Positions 39,732 to 49,748 are shown, numbered from the stretch's first letter. The stretch is 51,371 nucleotides of DNA from Cellulomonadaceae bacterium (GCA_031256435.1 JAIRQO010000030.1:1-51371), one strand, 5' to 3'. Notes: generated by a model from the sequence alone, not told the origin. Program-made: numbers and translations.

Positions 39732-42560
39732 GTGCCCCTGCCCAGCGATGATGCCGCAACCCCTGGAGAGAACACCGTGGAGAACCCCGCGGACAACTCT
39801 GCGGAGAGCCCTGTGGACAACACAGTGGAGAACCCCGCGGACAACTCTGCGGAGAGCCCTGCCGTGGAACCCCAGCAGGACAGTCCCCAGCCATCACAGC
39901 CCGCCGCGCAGCCCACTACATCCCCAACCACTCCCGCCGCGCAGGAGCCTCGTCATTCAGGGCCTGCCCGACGAGCCCTCGTAGCCGCCCTCGTTGCCCT
40001 TGCCGTTGTTGCCGCCGTCCTGGGGGGAACCGCGCGCTACCTCACCCACCGGCCACTGCCCGCCACAGCGGGGAACCTCCAGGTCAACGGCTTGCAGGCC
40101 CCGGTGACGGTGTTGCGAGACAAGCAGGGTGTTCCGCGCGTATACGCCGATTCCGCAGAGGATCTTTTCCTGGCTCAGGGTTTCATCCACGCCCAGGATC
40201 GCTTCTTTGAAATGGATTATCGGCGCATGGTGGCGTCTGGGCGGCTCGCGGAAATTGTGGGAGATGATCCGGCAGCCATCGCCAGTGACACCATGGTTCG
40301 CACGCTGGGGTGGCGGCGCATTGCGCATGACGAGTTTGACCTCCTTGCCCCCCAAACGCGCACCTGGCTGCGAGCCTATGCTGACGGAGTCAACGCCTAC
40401 CTTGCTACGCGGTCACCATCCCGCCTGGCGGTGGAGTACCTGGCGCTCTCGGACTTGGTGGCCACTGGCGATCCAGAGATGTGGGAACCCGTGGATTCCC
40501 TGGTGTGGCTCAAAGCCATGGCCTGGGACATGAGGGGCAACTATCAGGACGAGTTGTACCGCGCGTTGTCCTACTCCACCTTGCAGGATGTTGACCTGGT
40601 GGAGGAGTTGTTCCCACCGTTTGAAGCCTCAGGAAACACTCCCATCCTGCAACCGGGTGACCTCCTTGCTCCGCTGAATGTGTCCAGCGCAAACACGGTA
40701 GGCCGCACCGTTGGATCCCGCGCGGCAGGCGATGCCCAGCGGAACCACCTCACCACGGGTGCCTTGACCGCCCTGAGCCAGGCTCGCGAGGCAGTCAGTC
40801 ACGTTTCCCGGCTGGTGGGGTACGGGGATGCCACGGGATCCAACGCTTTTGCAGTCAGTGGCGAGCACACCGCCTCGGGCGCACCGCTCCTGGCCAACGA
40901 TCCGCACTTGGCCCTCACCATTCCAAGTCCGTGGACACAGATGGGGTTGCATTGCACCACCGTGAGTGCCGAGTGCCCATTTGACGTAGCCGGGTTTGGC
41001 TTTGCCGGGTTCCCCGGATTGATGATTGGGCAGAACGCGGACCTCTCCTGGGGACTTGCCAACCTTCGAGCGGATGTGACGGACTTCTTCGTCGAACAAA
41101 TTCGTGGCGACAACGTGCGGCAGGGGAACGCGTGGGAACCCGTGTCCACCCATCACGAGACCATCAGCGTGGCCGGGGGAGATCCTGTGGAACTCACCGT
41201 GAGAACCGCTGGCGGCAGGCCCATCATCTCCGATGTGTTGGGTCAGGAGGACACCACAGCCGTGGCCCACAGTCCCGGCGCAAGCCCCTCCGCGCTCAAC
41301 CAGTATGCGGTGTCTCTTGATTGGACCGCGCTGAGTCCGGGCACCACAGCGGACGCCATCTTTGCCCTGAACGCAGCGGGTTCGCCCGAGGATGTCCAGG
41401 CTGCGGCGGCGGCCTTCAGCGCACCAGCCCAAGCCATCGTTTTTGCCACCGCAGCGGGGGACATCGGCTTCCAGGCAGCGGGCCGGATTCCGCAGCGCGC
41501 CAAGGTGCCGGGTTACGGAATCCCCACGGACGGCTCCTGGCCCCAGGACGGCCAGGAAACCGCCACGCGCTGGCAGGGCTGGCTCCCCGCCGAGCAGATG
41601 CCGCGCGCTCTCAACCCTTCCGACGGTTTCATCATTGCCGCTAACCAGGCCGTCCTTCCCACGGGAAAGGGACCCTTCCTCTCGCGTGATTGGGACTACG
41701 GATTCAGGTCCGAACGCGTGCGCACCCTACTCACCGAGGCCATTGACTCCGGCGAGCCGATCACGCCCGCCACCGCCAACACCATTCAGACAGACATTCT
41801 CAGCCCAGGGCCCACGTACGTGGTCCCGGCATTGCTCAGCGTGGACGTCCCCTCCGGATTTGAGTCCGATGGGCAACGGCTTCTGCGGCACTGGGACGGG
41901 TTGATGGCCACAGACTCTGCCGGCGCTGTGTTCTTTGCTGAAACGTGGCACCACCTCCTGCAACTCACCTTCTGGGACGAGTTACCGGCCAAAGTCCGGC
42001 CTGATGGCGGCGGACGCTGGCTCACCGTCCTGATCGGCATGTTGGAGGCTCATGAAGATCCGTTCTGGGATGATCGCTCCACGCTCAACGTGGTAGAAAC
42101 GCGCGACGAAGTTCTGCGCCAGTCCTTAGTAGCAGCGCGGCAGAGCTTGACGCAACGCGTCTCCAAGAACCCGGCTGACTGGACGTGGGGCGCCTTGCAT
42201 CAGTTGGAACTGCAGCACCCCGTTCTGGGGACGGATACCAGGCCGTTCCCGGTTCGGCACTTTGCCAACCCGCCGAGCGTGGCGTTGCCCGGTTCCATCC
42301 TGACCGTCAACGCCACCAGTTGGGATGCCACCGCAGGCTCCTTCGCCATTCATTCGGGTCCGTCCATGCGCATGGTGGTGGACGTGGGCAGGCCAAACGC
42401 CTCTACCTGGGTGAACTCCACCGGCGCCAGCGGGCACCCCGCGTCCCCCCATTACCGGGACCAAATGCACTCCTGGATTGCCGGTGAAACCTACCCGTTC
42501 TTGTTTACGCGGACCATTGTGGAACGAGCAGGTGTTGACATGCTCACCCTCACGCCATGA
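39732..42560 (+). CDS. Penicillin-acylase-family Ntn hydrolase, membrane anchored
   Basis: 942 residues. Family members cleave amides such as beta-lactam side chains or N-acyl-homoserine lactones after autocatalytic maturation. A 78-residue Asn/Pro/Glu-rich cytoplasmic tail contains a 16-residue unit duplicated in tandem. One transmembrane helix (ALVAALVALAVVAAVLGG, about 79-103) follows. The catalytic domain lies outside: VTVLRDKQGVPRVYADS is the N-terminal block, and TGSNAFAVSG carries the nucleophile Ser370, the first residue of the beta chain after processing. LLANDPHLAL follows, as in the family. There is no cleavable signal peptide. The start is a GTG; the real substrate cannot be told from sequence. 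Confidence 0.9.
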   Translation: MPLPSDDAATPGENTVENPADNSAESPVDNTVENPADNSAESPAVEPQQDSPQPSQPAAQPTTSPTTPAAQEPRHSGPARRALVAALVALAVVAAVLGGTARYLTHRPLPATAGNLQVNGLQAPVTVLRDKQGVPRVYADSAEDLFLAQGFIHAQDRFFEMDYRRMVASGRLAEIVGDDPAAIASDTMVRTLGWRRIAHDEFDLLAPQTRTWLRAYADGVNAYLATRSPSRLAVEYLALSDLVATGDPEMWEPVDSLVWLKAMAWDMRGNYQDELYRALSYSTLQDVDLVEELFPPFEASGNTPILQPGDLLAPLNVSSANTVGRTVGSRAAGDAQRNHLTTGALTALSQAREAVSHVSRLVGYGDATGSNAFAVSGEHTASGAPLLANDPHLALTIPSPWTQMGLHCTTVSAECPFDVAGFGFAGFPGLMIGQNADLSWGLANLRADVTDFFVEQIRGDNVRQGNAWEPVSTHHETISVAGGDPVELTVRTAGGRPIISDVLGQEDTTAVAHSPGASPSALNQYAVSLDWTALSPGTTADAIFALNAAGSPEDVQAAAAAFSAPAQAIVFATAAGDIGFQAAGRIPQRAKVPGYGIPTDGSWPQDGQETATRWQGWLPAEQMPRALNPSDGFIIAANQAVLPTGKGPFLSRDWDYGFRSERVRTLLTEAIDSGEPITPATANTIQTDILSPGPTYVVPALLSVDVPSGFESDGQRLLRHWDGLMATDSAGAVFFAETWHHLLQLTFWDELPAKVRPDGGGRWLTVLIGMLEAHEDPFWDDRSTLNVVETRDEVLRQSLVAARQSLTQRVSKNPADWTWGALHQLELQHPVLGTDTRPFPVRHFANPPSVALPGSILTVNATSWDATAGSFAIHSGPSMRMVVDVGRPNASTWVNSTGASGHPASPHYRDQMHSWIAGETYPFLFTRTIVERAGVDMLTLTP
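39771..39866. repeat. 48-bp tandem duplication in the acylase N terminus
   Basis: Two 48-bp units starting at 39771 and 39819 encode NTVENPADNSAESPVD and a near-copy. They differ at only a few bases, which suggests recent slippage in the disordered tail. Confidence 0.8.
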
Positions 42561-42653
42561 CCCAGCGAGGTAGGACACAGTGCCGAACCCCATGACCCAG
42601 CCATCCACCCCATGACCCAGCGCGGAACCCCACAGCCCAGCATTCACTGGCCC

Positions 42654-43265
42654 ATGGCGTTAACTCAAGTCATCCCTGCCGGCATGGTGACTTTGCGCTC
42701 GCTGCATCGCCGTGATGGCCGCGAGTGGATGGCGTTGCGCGGGGCTAACGCGGCGTGGCTCAACCCGTGGGAGGCTACCGCGCCCAATCCGCTACGCCCG
42801 GCAGGCGGATTCCCGGAATACGTCAAGGCCATGACCAAGCAAGCCAAAGCGGGCTCGGCAATCCCGCTGGTTATTGAACTCGGTGGACGGATTGCCGGGC
42901 AGGTGAATGTCACGGGAATCTCCGGAGGATCCCAGTTAGGTGGCTCCGTGGGGTATTGGATTGGCCGAGAGTTTGCAGGCCTGGGAATCATGCCCACGGC
43001 GGTGGCCATGGTGACCGATTACTGCTTTGACGTCCGCGATCTCCACAGGATTGAAGTCAACATCCGGCCCGGCAACGAGCGAAGCCTCAGGGTAGTGGGC
43101 AAGTTAGGCTTCCGCGACGAAGGACTGAGGGCCAGATACTTACACATCAGCCAGGGGTGGCGGGACCACCGCACCTTTGCCCTCACCCAAGGGGAAATCC
43201 CGGAGGGCGTTCTGGCACGGTATCTGGGCAGTGATCAAGCACCCACTAGGGACCAAGCCCCTTAG
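42654..43265 (+). CDS. GNAT N-acetyltransferase, RimJ/RimL type
   Basis: About 203 residues. GREFAGLGIMPTAVAMVTDY is the acetyl-CoA-binding motif A, and HRIEVNIRPGNERSLRVVGKLGF is the classic RimJ/RimL end. The family acetylates N-terminal residues of ribosomal proteins or small amines; the substrate here is unknown. The ATG at 42654 is chosen because the domain begins MVTLRSLHRRD; the ATG at 42612 lies in a repeated CCATGACCCAGC element. The C terminus ends in a tandem DQAP duplication from a 24-bp repeat. Confidence 0.88.
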   Translation: MALTQVIPAGMVTLRSLHRRDGREWMALRGANAAWLNPWEATAPNPLRPAGGFPEYVKAMTKQAKAGSAIPLVIELGGRIAGQVNVTGISGGSQLGGSVGYWIGREFAGLGIMPTAVAMVTDYCFDVRDLHRIEVNIRPGNERSLRVVGKLGFRDEGLRARYLHISQGWRDHRTFALTQGEIPEGVLARYLGSDQAPTRDQAP

Positions 43266-43295
43266 CCGCACAGGGACCAAGCACCCTAGCCGCAC
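43248..43295. repeat. 24-bp tandem repeat across the GNAT stop codon
   Basis: AGGGACCAAGC, then two variable positions in CCCTTAGCCGCAC, is repeated at 43248 and 43272 with two differences. The first unit contains the TAG stop. Confidence 0.75.
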
Positions 43296-43333
43296 TCTCG
43301 CAACACCCTCGTCGAATCCCCTCGCGAAACCAC

Positions 43334-44095
43334 TTACAACCCCAGCCTGCGCTCCCGCTTGGCATAGTCCCGTAGGGCTCGGAGAAAATCAACGCGACGG
43401 AAGTCGGGCCAGTATGCCTCGCAGAAGTACAATTCGGATTGCGCCGATTGCCACATGAGGAATCCGCCAATGCGTTGCTCGCCCGAGGTTCGGATCACCA
43501 GATCCGGGTCCGGCTGACCCGCCGTGTAGAGGTGAGCGTCAATGTCCGGCACATCGATCCGGTCCGCCACATCGGCCAAGGTGGCGCCGGCTTCCGCCTG
43601 TTCACGCAGGTAGGAGCGCACGGCATCGGCAATTTCATAGCGACCGCCGTAGCCCACCGCAACATTGACTTGGAGGCCGTCAATGGCGGCCGTGGAAGCC
43701 ACCGAGTCCCGCACGGATGCCGCAAGGCGTTCCGGCAGCAGTTCCAACCGGCCTACCACGCGTAGTTTGAAACGGCGGGTTTCAGCCAGTTCCCGCACGG
43801 AATCCTCAATGATGTCCAGCAGATCGCCGAGTTCACGCGAGGCACGGGAGAGATTATCGGTGGAAAGCATCCAGAGTGTGACCACCTCAATGCCCAACGG
43901 CTCAGCCCATCCAAGAAACTCCACAATCTTGGCCGCTCCGCGGCGGTGTCCGGTGGCTGCCGTCTCCCCAAAAGAGGCTGCCCACCGGCGGTTTCCGTCC
44001 AGAATGACGCCCACGTGGCGGGGCGCGCGCAGACGCGACACCTCGGCTGTGAGCTTGCGCTCGTACAGCGCATAGGCTGGACGCGGAAGGTGCAT
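43334..44095 (-). CDS. Short-type (2Z)-isoprenyl diphosphate synthase
   Basis: 253 residues of the cis-prenyltransferase (UppS) family. It condenses isopentenyl diphosphate onto an allylic primer for carrier-lipid synthesis. VILDGNRRWA holds the catalytic Asp33 in the diphosphate loop, TLWMLSTDNLSR is region III, and PDLVIRTSGEQRIGGFLMWQ with ELYFCEAYWPDF are regions IV and V. The mycobacterial Z-farnesyl diphosphate synthase Rv1086 is of this type and also lies next to a hemolysin III gene (Rv1085c), so the pairing here is a conserved one. Long-chain activity cannot be excluded. Confidence 0.93.
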   Translation of the reverse strand: MHLPRPAYALYERKLTAEVSRLRAPRHVGVILDGNRRWAASFGETAATGHRRGAAKIVEFLGWAEPLGIEVVTLWMLSTDNLSRASRELGDLLDIIEDSVRELAETRRFKLRVVGRLELLPERLAASVRDSVASTAAIDGLQVNVAVGYGGRYEIADAVRSYLREQAEAGATLADVADRIDVPDIDAHLYTAGQPDPDLVIRTSGEQRIGGFLMWQSAQSELYFCEAYWPDFRRVDFLRALRDYAKRERRLGL

Positions 44096-44185
44096 GCCCC
44101 CACACTACCTAACCGGCGGACGTGACGAGGGCGTGGCGCTCGATGAGTGGGTTCGTCGGGCATGATGCTTGGTGCCCTGGACAAC

Positions 44186-44232
44186 TAACCTACGCAGGAG
44201 TAACCTACGGAGTAGTAAGTTACGGTACCGTA
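44186..44232. promoter_or_regulatory. Three phased TAACCTACG-like boxes and a 12-bp palindrome before hemolysin III
   Basis: TAACCTACG at 44186 and 44201 and TAAGTTACG at 44216 are exactly 15 bp apart. The last runs into the perfect palindrome TACGGTACCGTA (44221-44232). This looks like a multi-site operator for a repressor, perhaps TetR-like, in the divergent region between the isoprenyl synthase and hemolysin III genes. Confidence 0.6.
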
Positions 44233-44299
44233 GGTGATGACACTCATCGCGAGCGGACATCCCTCGCGCCGTCACCCCTCATGAATCGCAGGAATGCTC

Positions 44300-45010
44300 A
44301 TGGCTCTCGAAGAAGCTACCCCACAAGAACCCGCCCAACCAGCTCAAGAACTGACCCCAGCGGAACAGCCCACCCCGGCTAAGCCCAAGCTCCGCGGGTG
44401 GATTCACTCTGCCACCGCGCCGCTGGTCATTGCGCTGGGGATTGTGCTCATTGTGCTGTCACCGCCGGTGGCCGGAAAAGTGGCTGCGGTGGTGTTCATG
44501 CTGACCGCGCTGTCTCTGTTTGGCGTGTCCGCTACGTACCACCGTGGGCGCTGGACTGCACCTGTAGCGGCTGTGCTGCGCAGGATTGATCACGCCAACA
44601 TCTTCCTCATCATCGCCGGAACGTATACCCCGTTGGCCGTCCTGCTGCTGCCCTCCCACACGGCGCGCATCCTGCTCACCATTGTGTGGTCCGGTGCGGC
44701 TTTGGGAGTGCTGGCCCACATGTTCTGGATGTCAGCGCCGCGTTGGGTGTACGTCCCGGTGTACATTGCCCTGGGCTGGGTGGCCGTGGGCTTCATGCAT
44801 GACTTTTACCGGTTCGGCGGGGCCGCCGTCATGTGGCTCATCATTGCCGGAGGAATTGCGTACACCGTGGGCGCGGTCATCTACGCCCTCAAACGCCCCA
44901 ACCCGTCCCCGCGCTACTTCGGCTTCCATGAAATTTTCCACGCCCTGACCGTAGCCGGGTTCACCTGCCACACCATCGCCATCTTTATCTCGGCCGTAGC
45001 CGCGCGGTAA
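44300..45010 (+). CDS. Hemolysin III family (PAQR/YqfA) membrane protein
   Basis: 236 residues, seven predicted transmembrane segments after a Glu/Pro/Gln-rich cytoplasmic start. The conserved PAQR metal-site motifs are present: SATYHRGRW, HANIFLIIAGTYTP, and GFHEIFHALTVAGFTCHTIAIF at the end. The family includes adiponectin receptors with Zn-dependent hydrolase activity; the bacterial role, possibly in membrane lipid balance, is not settled. The ATG at 44300 has GCAGGA 6 nt upstream, which rules out the ATG at 44294. It is divergent from the isoprenyl synthase. Confidence 0.93.
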   Translation: MALEEATPQEPAQPAQELTPAEQPTPAKPKLRGWIHSATAPLVIALGIVLIVLSPPVAGKVAAVVFMLTALSLFGVSATYHRGRWTAPVAAVLRRIDHANIFLIIAGTYTPLAVLLLPSHTARILLTIVWSGAALGVLAHMFWMSAPRWVYVPVYIALGWVAVGFMHDFYRFGGAAVMWLIIAGGIAYTVGAVIYALKRPNPSPRYFGFHEIFHALTVAGFTCHTIAIFISAVAAR

Positions 45011-45022
45011 TACCTCCGCCAA

Positions 45023-45052
45023 TTTGGCCCTTCGACGAATCTGCGCTAAAGT
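45023..45052 (+). promoter_or_regulatory. Candidate promoter of the str operon
   Basis: TTTGGC (45023-45028), an 18-bp spacer and TAAAGT (45047-45052) precede rpsL by about 170 bp. The GC-rich leader between has GGGCC-type hairpins but no other gene. Confidence 0.4.
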
Positions 45053-45224
45053 AATCCGCTGTGCCTAGCGTGCATTGCGCGGGGTATCTCCGGATCCGTA
45101 AGGACCGGGCCATCGGGCCGGTGGTGTGTGGCTAACGCAAAACTCCGCGTGGAGTGTGCGTGACGCCGAAGACTGCGGGCACGCCACAGTAATTTCATGA
45201 TCATCCACAAGGTTCGGAGACGTT

Positions 45225-45596
45225 TTGCCTACCATTCAGCAGCTCGTCCGCAAGGGCCGAGTCTCGAAGTCCGGGAAGTCCAAGACTCCCGCACTGAAAG
45301 GTTCGCCGCAGCGGCGCGGCGTGTGCACACGCGTGTACACCACCACACCCAAGAAGCCTAACTCGGCACTGCGCAAGGTTGCCCGTGTGAAGTTGTCCAC
45401 CGGCATTGAGGTCACCGCCTACATTCCGGGCGTTGGTCACAACCTGCAGGAGCACTCCATTGTGCTGGTGCGTGGTGGCCGTGTGAAGGACCTTCCCGGT
45501 GTTCGCTACAAGATCATTCGCGGCGCTCTGGACACCCAGGGCGTGAAGGGCCGCCAGCAGGCGCGCAGCCGCTACGGAGCCAGGAAGGACGGCTAA
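45225..45596 (+). CDS. rpsL: 30S ribosomal protein S12
   Basis: 123 residues, located at the decoding centre of the small subunit. [13 protein letters not shown] and [12 protein letters not shown] carry the wild-type lysines whose mutation gives streptomycin resistance, so the allele looks sensitive. The start is TTG with GGAG 5-9 nt upstream, an uncommon start for this gene; the protein begins [11 protein letters not shown] as in other actinobacteria. It is first in the str operon and its stop overlaps the rpsG start (TAATG). Confidence 0.98.
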   Translation: MPTIQQLVRKGRVSKSGKSKTPALKGSPQRRGVCTRVYTTTPKKPNSALRKVARVKLSTGIEVTAYIPGVGHNLQEHSIVLVRGGRVKDLPGVRYKIIRGALDTQGVKGRQQARSRYGARKDG

Positions 45597-46066
45597 TGCC
45601 TAGAAAAGGTCCCGCACCCAAGCGGCCCATCATCAACGATCCCGTGTACGGCACCCCTGTGGTCACTCAGTTGATCAACAAGGTGCTCCTTGACGGGAAG
45701 AAGTCCACGGCCGAGGCCATTGTGTACGGCGCTCTGGAGGGCGTGCGTGCCAAGGCTGACGACGATCCCGTCACCGTGCTGAAGCGCGCTCTGGACAACA
45801 TTCGCCCCGCCTTGGAGGTGCGCTCCCGCCGTGTTGGTGGTGCCACCTACCAGGTTCCGGTGGAAGTTCGCCCGGGCCGTGCCCAGACGCTGGCTCTGCG
45901 CTGGCTGACTGACTTCTCACGCGCTCGTCGGGAAAAAACCATGACGGAACGCCTCATGAACGAGATTCTCGATGCCGCCAATGGCCTCGGCGCCGCTGTG
46001 AAGCGCCGCGAGGACATGCACAAGATGGCGGAATCGAACCGTGCATTCGCTCACTACCGCTGGTAG
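45596..46066 (+). CDS. rpsG: 30S ribosomal protein S7
   Basis: 156 residues, the usual length. It nucleates assembly of the 30S head. [28 protein letters not shown] and [13 protein letters not shown] are family signatures. The ATG shares one base with the rpsL stop, so translation is coupled. S7 is the autogenous repressor of this operon in enteric bacteria; whether that holds here is not known. Confidence 0.98.
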   Translation: MPRKGPAPKRPIINDPVYGTPVVTQLINKVLLDGKKSTAEAIVYGALEGVRAKADDDPVTVLKRALDNIRPALEVRSRRVGGATYQVPVEVRPGRAQTLALRWLTDFSRARREKTMTERLMNEILDAANGLGAAVKRREDMHKMAESNRAFAHYRW

Positions 46067-46074
46067 TCATTCGT

Positions 46075-46114
46075 GACGAAGCGGTAGTGACTTTAGATCA
46101 ACTATCGCTTCGTC
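46075..46114 (+). promoter_or_regulatory. 13-bp stem-loop between rpsG and fusA
   Basis: GACGAAGCGGTAG (46075-46087) pairs with CTATCGCTTCGTC (46102-46114), one G-U pair, 14-nt loop. It lies 8 nt after the rpsG stop and 31 nt before the fusA start. It has no T-tract, so it may be an attenuator or processing site that sets different levels of S7 and EF-G. Confidence 0.6.
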
Positions 46115-46145
46115 CTCTATTCATCACAAGGCAAGGGGAACTCCC

Positions 46146-48260
46146 GTGGCACTTGACGTGCTGACCGATCTTAATCGGGTTCGTAACATCGGCATCATGG
46201 CTCACATTGACGCCGGTAAAACCACCACCACCGAGCGCATCCTGTACTACACAGGCGTCAACTACAAGCTTGGCGAAACGCATGACGGTGCCTCCACCAT
46301 GGACTGGATGGAGCAGGAGCAGGAGCGTGGTATCACCATTACTTCTGCCGCTACCACCTGTTACTGGGAAGACAACCAGATCAACATCATTGACACGCCT
46401 GGACACGTGGACTTCACGGTTGAGGTGGAGCGCTCGCTGCGCGTGCTTGACGGTGCCGTGGCAGTGTTTGATGCTAAGGAAGGTGTGGAGCCGCAGTCCG
46501 AGACAGTGTGGCGTCAGGCTGACAAGTATGACGTTCCGCGCATCTGCTTTGTCAACAAGATGGACAAAACCGGTGCTGACTTCTTCTTCACCATTGACAC
46601 CATCATCAACCGCCTCAAGGCTCAGCCCCTGGTGATTCAGATCCCCATCGGCGCTGAGAAGAACTTCGAAGGCGTAGTGGACCTGGTGACCATGAAGGCC
46701 ATTTATTGGCACGGTGATGGTGCTGGCGAGAAGGCCGGCTCCCACATGGACATCGAGGAGATCCCGGCAGATCTGTTGGAGAAGGCCGAGCAGTACCGTA
46801 ACGAGTTGGTGGAGGCTGTAGCCGAGTCCGACGAAGAACTGTTGGAGAAGTACCTCTCGGGTGAGGAACTCACCGAGGCCGAAATCAAGCGCGGGATTCG
46901 CCAACTCACCATTTCCGGTGAGGCGTTCCCGGTGCTGTGCGGCTCGGCGTTCAAGAACAAGGGCGTACAGCCCATGCTTGATGCCGTGGTGGATTACCTC
47001 CCCTGCCCGCTGGATGTTCCCTCCGTTCAGGGTCACGATCCCAAGGATGAGGACAAGATCATTGAGCGTCACGCTGATGTCACGGAGCCCTTTGCGGCGC
47101 TGGCATTCAAGGTGGCCGTTCACCCGTTCTTTGGCAAGCTCACCTACGTGCGCGTGTATTCCGGTAAGGCCGCTACGGGCTCGCCGGTGCTGAACGCCAC
47201 CAAGGGCAAGAAGGAGCGCATTGGGAAGATGTTCCAGATGCACTCCAACAAGGAGAACCCTGTCACGGAAGCCGTGGCTGGGCACATTTACGCTTTCATC
47301 GGATTGAAGGATGTCACCACCGGTGACACGCTGTGCGCCCAAAACGCACCAGTGATCCTTGAATCGATGACCTTCCCCGAGCCGGTAATCGATGTGGCTA
47401 TTGAGCCTAAAACGAAGGCCGACCAGGAGAAGCTCTCCACGGCAATCCAAAAGCTTGCCGAGGAGGACCCCACCTTCCGCGTGAAGAACGATCCGGAAAC
47501 GGGCCAGACCGTCATTGGCGGTATGGGCGAACTTCACCTTGATGTTCTTGTGGACCGTATGCGCCGCGAGTTCAAAGTGGAAGCGAATGTTGGTAAGCCT
47601 CAGGTGGCCTACCGCGAGACCATTCGCCGGAAGGTGGACAAGGTTGACTACACGCACAAGAAGCAAACGGGTGGCTCCGGCCAGTTCGCGAAGGTTCAAG
47701 TAGCCTTCGAGCCTCTTGAGGTCACCGCCGATGGCGAAATCTTTGAGTTCAAGGATGCCGTCACTGGTGGTCGCGTCCCGCGTGAATACATCCCGTCCGT
47801 CAGCGCCGGGATCCAAGCCGCCATGCAACAAGGCGTCCTCGCGGGCTTCCCGCTGGTGGGCATCAAGGCCACGTTGCTTGACGGTGCGGCTCACGATGTT
47901 GACTCGTCGGAGATGGCGTTCAAGATTGCCGGTTCCATGGTGCTCAAGGAAGGGGTCAAGAAAGCCGACCCTGCACTGCTTGAGCCCATGATGGCAGTCG
48001 AAGTGCGCACGCCTGAGGAGTATATGGGCGACGTCATTGGGGATATCAACTCTCGCCGTGGCATGATCCAGGCGATGGAAGATGCCACAGGCGTCAAGGT
48101 AGTGCGGGCACTGGTGCCGCTGAGCGAGATGTTCGGCTACATTGGTGACCTTCGCTCCAAGACGCAAGGTCGCGCGGTGTACTCCATGCAGTTCGACAGC
48201 TACTCCGAGGTTCCTCGGGCCGTGGCTGAAGAAATCATCAAGAAGACCCGGGGCGAGTAA
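46146..48260 (+). CDS. fusA: Elongation factor G
   Basis: 704 residues, the translocase GTPase. [19 protein letters not shown] is the P-loop (G1), DTPGHVDF is G3 and NKMDKTGAD is G4; [11 protein letters not shown] is switch I. Domains II-V follow, with the domain IV tip and [17 protein letters not shown] near the end. The start is GTG after AAGGGGA. Third gene of the str operon. No fusidic acid resistance change is evident by eye. Confidence 0.98.
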   Translation: MALDVLTDLNRVRNIGIMAHIDAGKTTTTERILYYTGVNYKLGETHDGASTMDWMEQEQERGITITSAATTCYWEDNQINIIDTPGHVDFTVEVERSLRVLDGAVAVFDAKEGVEPQSETVWRQADKYDVPRICFVNKMDKTGADFFFTIDTIINRLKAQPLVIQIPIGAEKNFEGVVDLVTMKAIYWHGDGAGEKAGSHMDIEEIPADLLEKAEQYRNELVEAVAESDEELLEKYLSGEELTEAEIKRGIRQLTISGEAFPVLCGSAFKNKGVQPMLDAVVDYLPCPLDVPSVQGHDPKDEDKIIERHADVTEPFAALAFKVAVHPFFGKLTYVRVYSGKAATGSPVLNATKGKKERIGKMFQMHSNKENPVTEAVAGHIYAFIGLKDVTTGDTLCAQNAPVILESMTFPEPVIDVAIEPKTKADQEKLSTAIQKLAEEDPTFRVKNDPETGQTVIGGMGELHLDVLVDRMRREFKVEANVGKPQVAYRETIRRKVDKVDYTHKKQTGGSGQFAKVQVAFEPLEVTADGEIFEFKDAVTGGRVPREYIPSVSAGIQAAMQQGVLAGFPLVGIKATLLDGAAHDVDSSEMAFKIAGSMVLKEGVKKADPALLEPMMAVEVRTPEEYMGDVIGDINSRRGMIQAMEDATGVKVVRALVPLSEMFGYIGDLRSKTQGRAVYSMQFDSYSEVPRAVAEEIIKKTRGE

Positions 48261-48397
48261 GTCCAACCAGGTCGCAACACAACTCAACCTGAAGGAAACC
48301 CCCTCGCCTCGCGGGGTGTACACTGGGCACTCGTTCCAGGCGTACCCACCAAGCGATCACAGGGAACCCCACAACCCGTCCCCTAGGAGGACCCATT

Positions 48398-49615
48398 ATG
48401 GCCAAGGCCGTATTCGAGCGGACCAAGCCGCACGTAAACATTGGAACCATTGGTCACGTGGACCACGGAAAGACCACGCTGACTGCTGCTATCTCCAAGA
48501 CCCTCGCCGAGAAGTACCCCGAATCTGAAGGCTTCACCGCCAACAAGATCGTTGACTTTGACGGCATTGACAAGGCTCCTGAAGAGAAGCAGCGTGGTAT
48601 CACCATCAACATCGCCCACATTGAGTACGAGACGCCCAAGCGTCACTACGCTCACGTGGACGCCCCCGGTCACGCCGACTACATCAAGAACATGATCACC
48701 GGTGCCGCCCAGATGGACGGCGCAATCCTGGTGGTGGCCGCCAATGACGGTCCCATGGCCCAGACGCGCGAGCACGTGCTGCTGGCCAAGCAGGTGGGTG
48801 TTCCCTACATGCTTGTTGCTCTCAACAAGACGGACATGGTTCTTGACGAGAACACCCCGGATGACGCTGAAGAGCTGCTCTCCCTGGTGGAAATGGAAGT
48901 TGAAGAACTTCTCGATGACCACGGCTTCAACGGCCCGGTTGTCCGCGTTTCCGCTCTGAAGGCGCTTGACGGTGACCCCGAGTGGCAGGAGAAGGTCCTG
49001 GAGCTCATGGAGACCGTGGACGAGAACGTCCCCGAGCCCACGCGTGACCTGGACAAGCCCTTCCTCATGCCCGTGGAGGACGTGTTCACCATTTCCGGCC
49101 GTGGAACCGTTGTCACCGGTAAGGTGGAGCGTGGAACGCTGGACATCAACACCCCGGTGGAAATCCTTGGTATCCGCGAGAAGCAGAGCACCACGGTCAC
49201 CGGTATTGAGACCTTCCACAAGTCCATGACTCAGGCTCAGGCTGGTGACAACACCGGTTTGCTGCTGCGCGGTATCAAGCGTGACGAGGTGGAGCGCGGC
49301 CAGGTTATTGCCAAGCCCGGTTCCATCACCCCGCACACCGTGTTTGAGGCACAGGTCTACATCCTGAAGAAGGATGAGGGTGGGCGTCACAACCCGTTCT
49401 TCTCCAACTACCGTCCTCAGTTCTACTTCCGTACCACGGACGTCACCGGTGTCATCGAGCTGCCTGCTGGCACCGAGATGGTCATGCCTGGTGACAACAC
49501 CGAGATGACCGTGACCCTGATCCAGGGTATCGCCATGGAAGAGGGCCTCGGCTTCGCCATCCGTGAGGGTGGACGCACCGTTGGTTCCGGCCGTGTCATC
49601 AAGATCATCAAGTGA
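48398..49615 (+). CDS. tuf: Elongation factor Tu
   Basis: 405 residues; delivers aminoacyl-tRNA to the ribosome. [10 protein letters not shown] (G1), DAPGHADY (G3) and NKTDMV (G4) form the GTPase, and the C-terminal barrels end [10 protein letters not shown]. It is a little longer than usual because of small inserts typical of actinobacteria. TAGGAGG precedes the ATG by 7 nt. A 137-bp gap after fusA may contain its own promoter. A strong terminator lies at 49749-49782. Confidence 0.98.
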   Translation: MAKAVFERTKPHVNIGTIGHVDHGKTTLTAAISKTLAEKYPESEGFTANKIVDFDGIDKAPEEKQRGITINIAHIEYETPKRHYAHVDAPGHADYIKNMITGAAQMDGAILVVAANDGPMAQTREHVLLAKQVGVPYMLVALNKTDMVLDENTPDDAEELLSLVEMEVEELLDDHGFNGPVVRVSALKALDGDPEWQEKVLELMETVDENVPEPTRDLDKPFLMPVEDVFTISGRGTVVTGKVERGTLDINTPVEILGIREKQSTTVTGIETFHKSMTQAQAGDNTGLLLRGIKRDEVERGQVIAKPGSITPHTVFEAQVYILKKDEGGRHNPFFSNYRPQFYFRTTDVTGVIELPAGTEMVMPGDNTEMTVTLIQGIAMEEGLGFAIREGGRTVGSGRVIKIIK

Positions 49616-49652
49616 CGTGATTCTTTGTTCGCGTAGCGGACTCTAGAATCCC

Positions 49653-49740
49653 GTCATCCTGCGGGCCGCGCGCAGTGCGGCATCGCAGGATCTCAGATTG
49701 ACGGTCACGGTGTCATCCTGCACGTAGGTACAGGATCTCA
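49653..49740. repeat. Two REP-like GTCATCCTG...CAGGATCTCA palindromes
   Basis: Units at 49653-49695 and 49712-49740 share GTCATCCTGC and CAGGATCTCA ends with different loops. They belong to the same broad family as the GTCATGCTGC palindromes near 17.7 and 20.2 kb. They lie between the tuf stop and its terminator. Confidence 0.75.
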
Positions 49741-49748
49741 TTCGACGA

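Noticed and set aside
46098-48323. 741-codon open frame on the minus strand opposite fusA
   Set aside because: It is an antisense shadow of a highly expressed high-GC gene with no domain signature, and fusA is certain on the plus strand.
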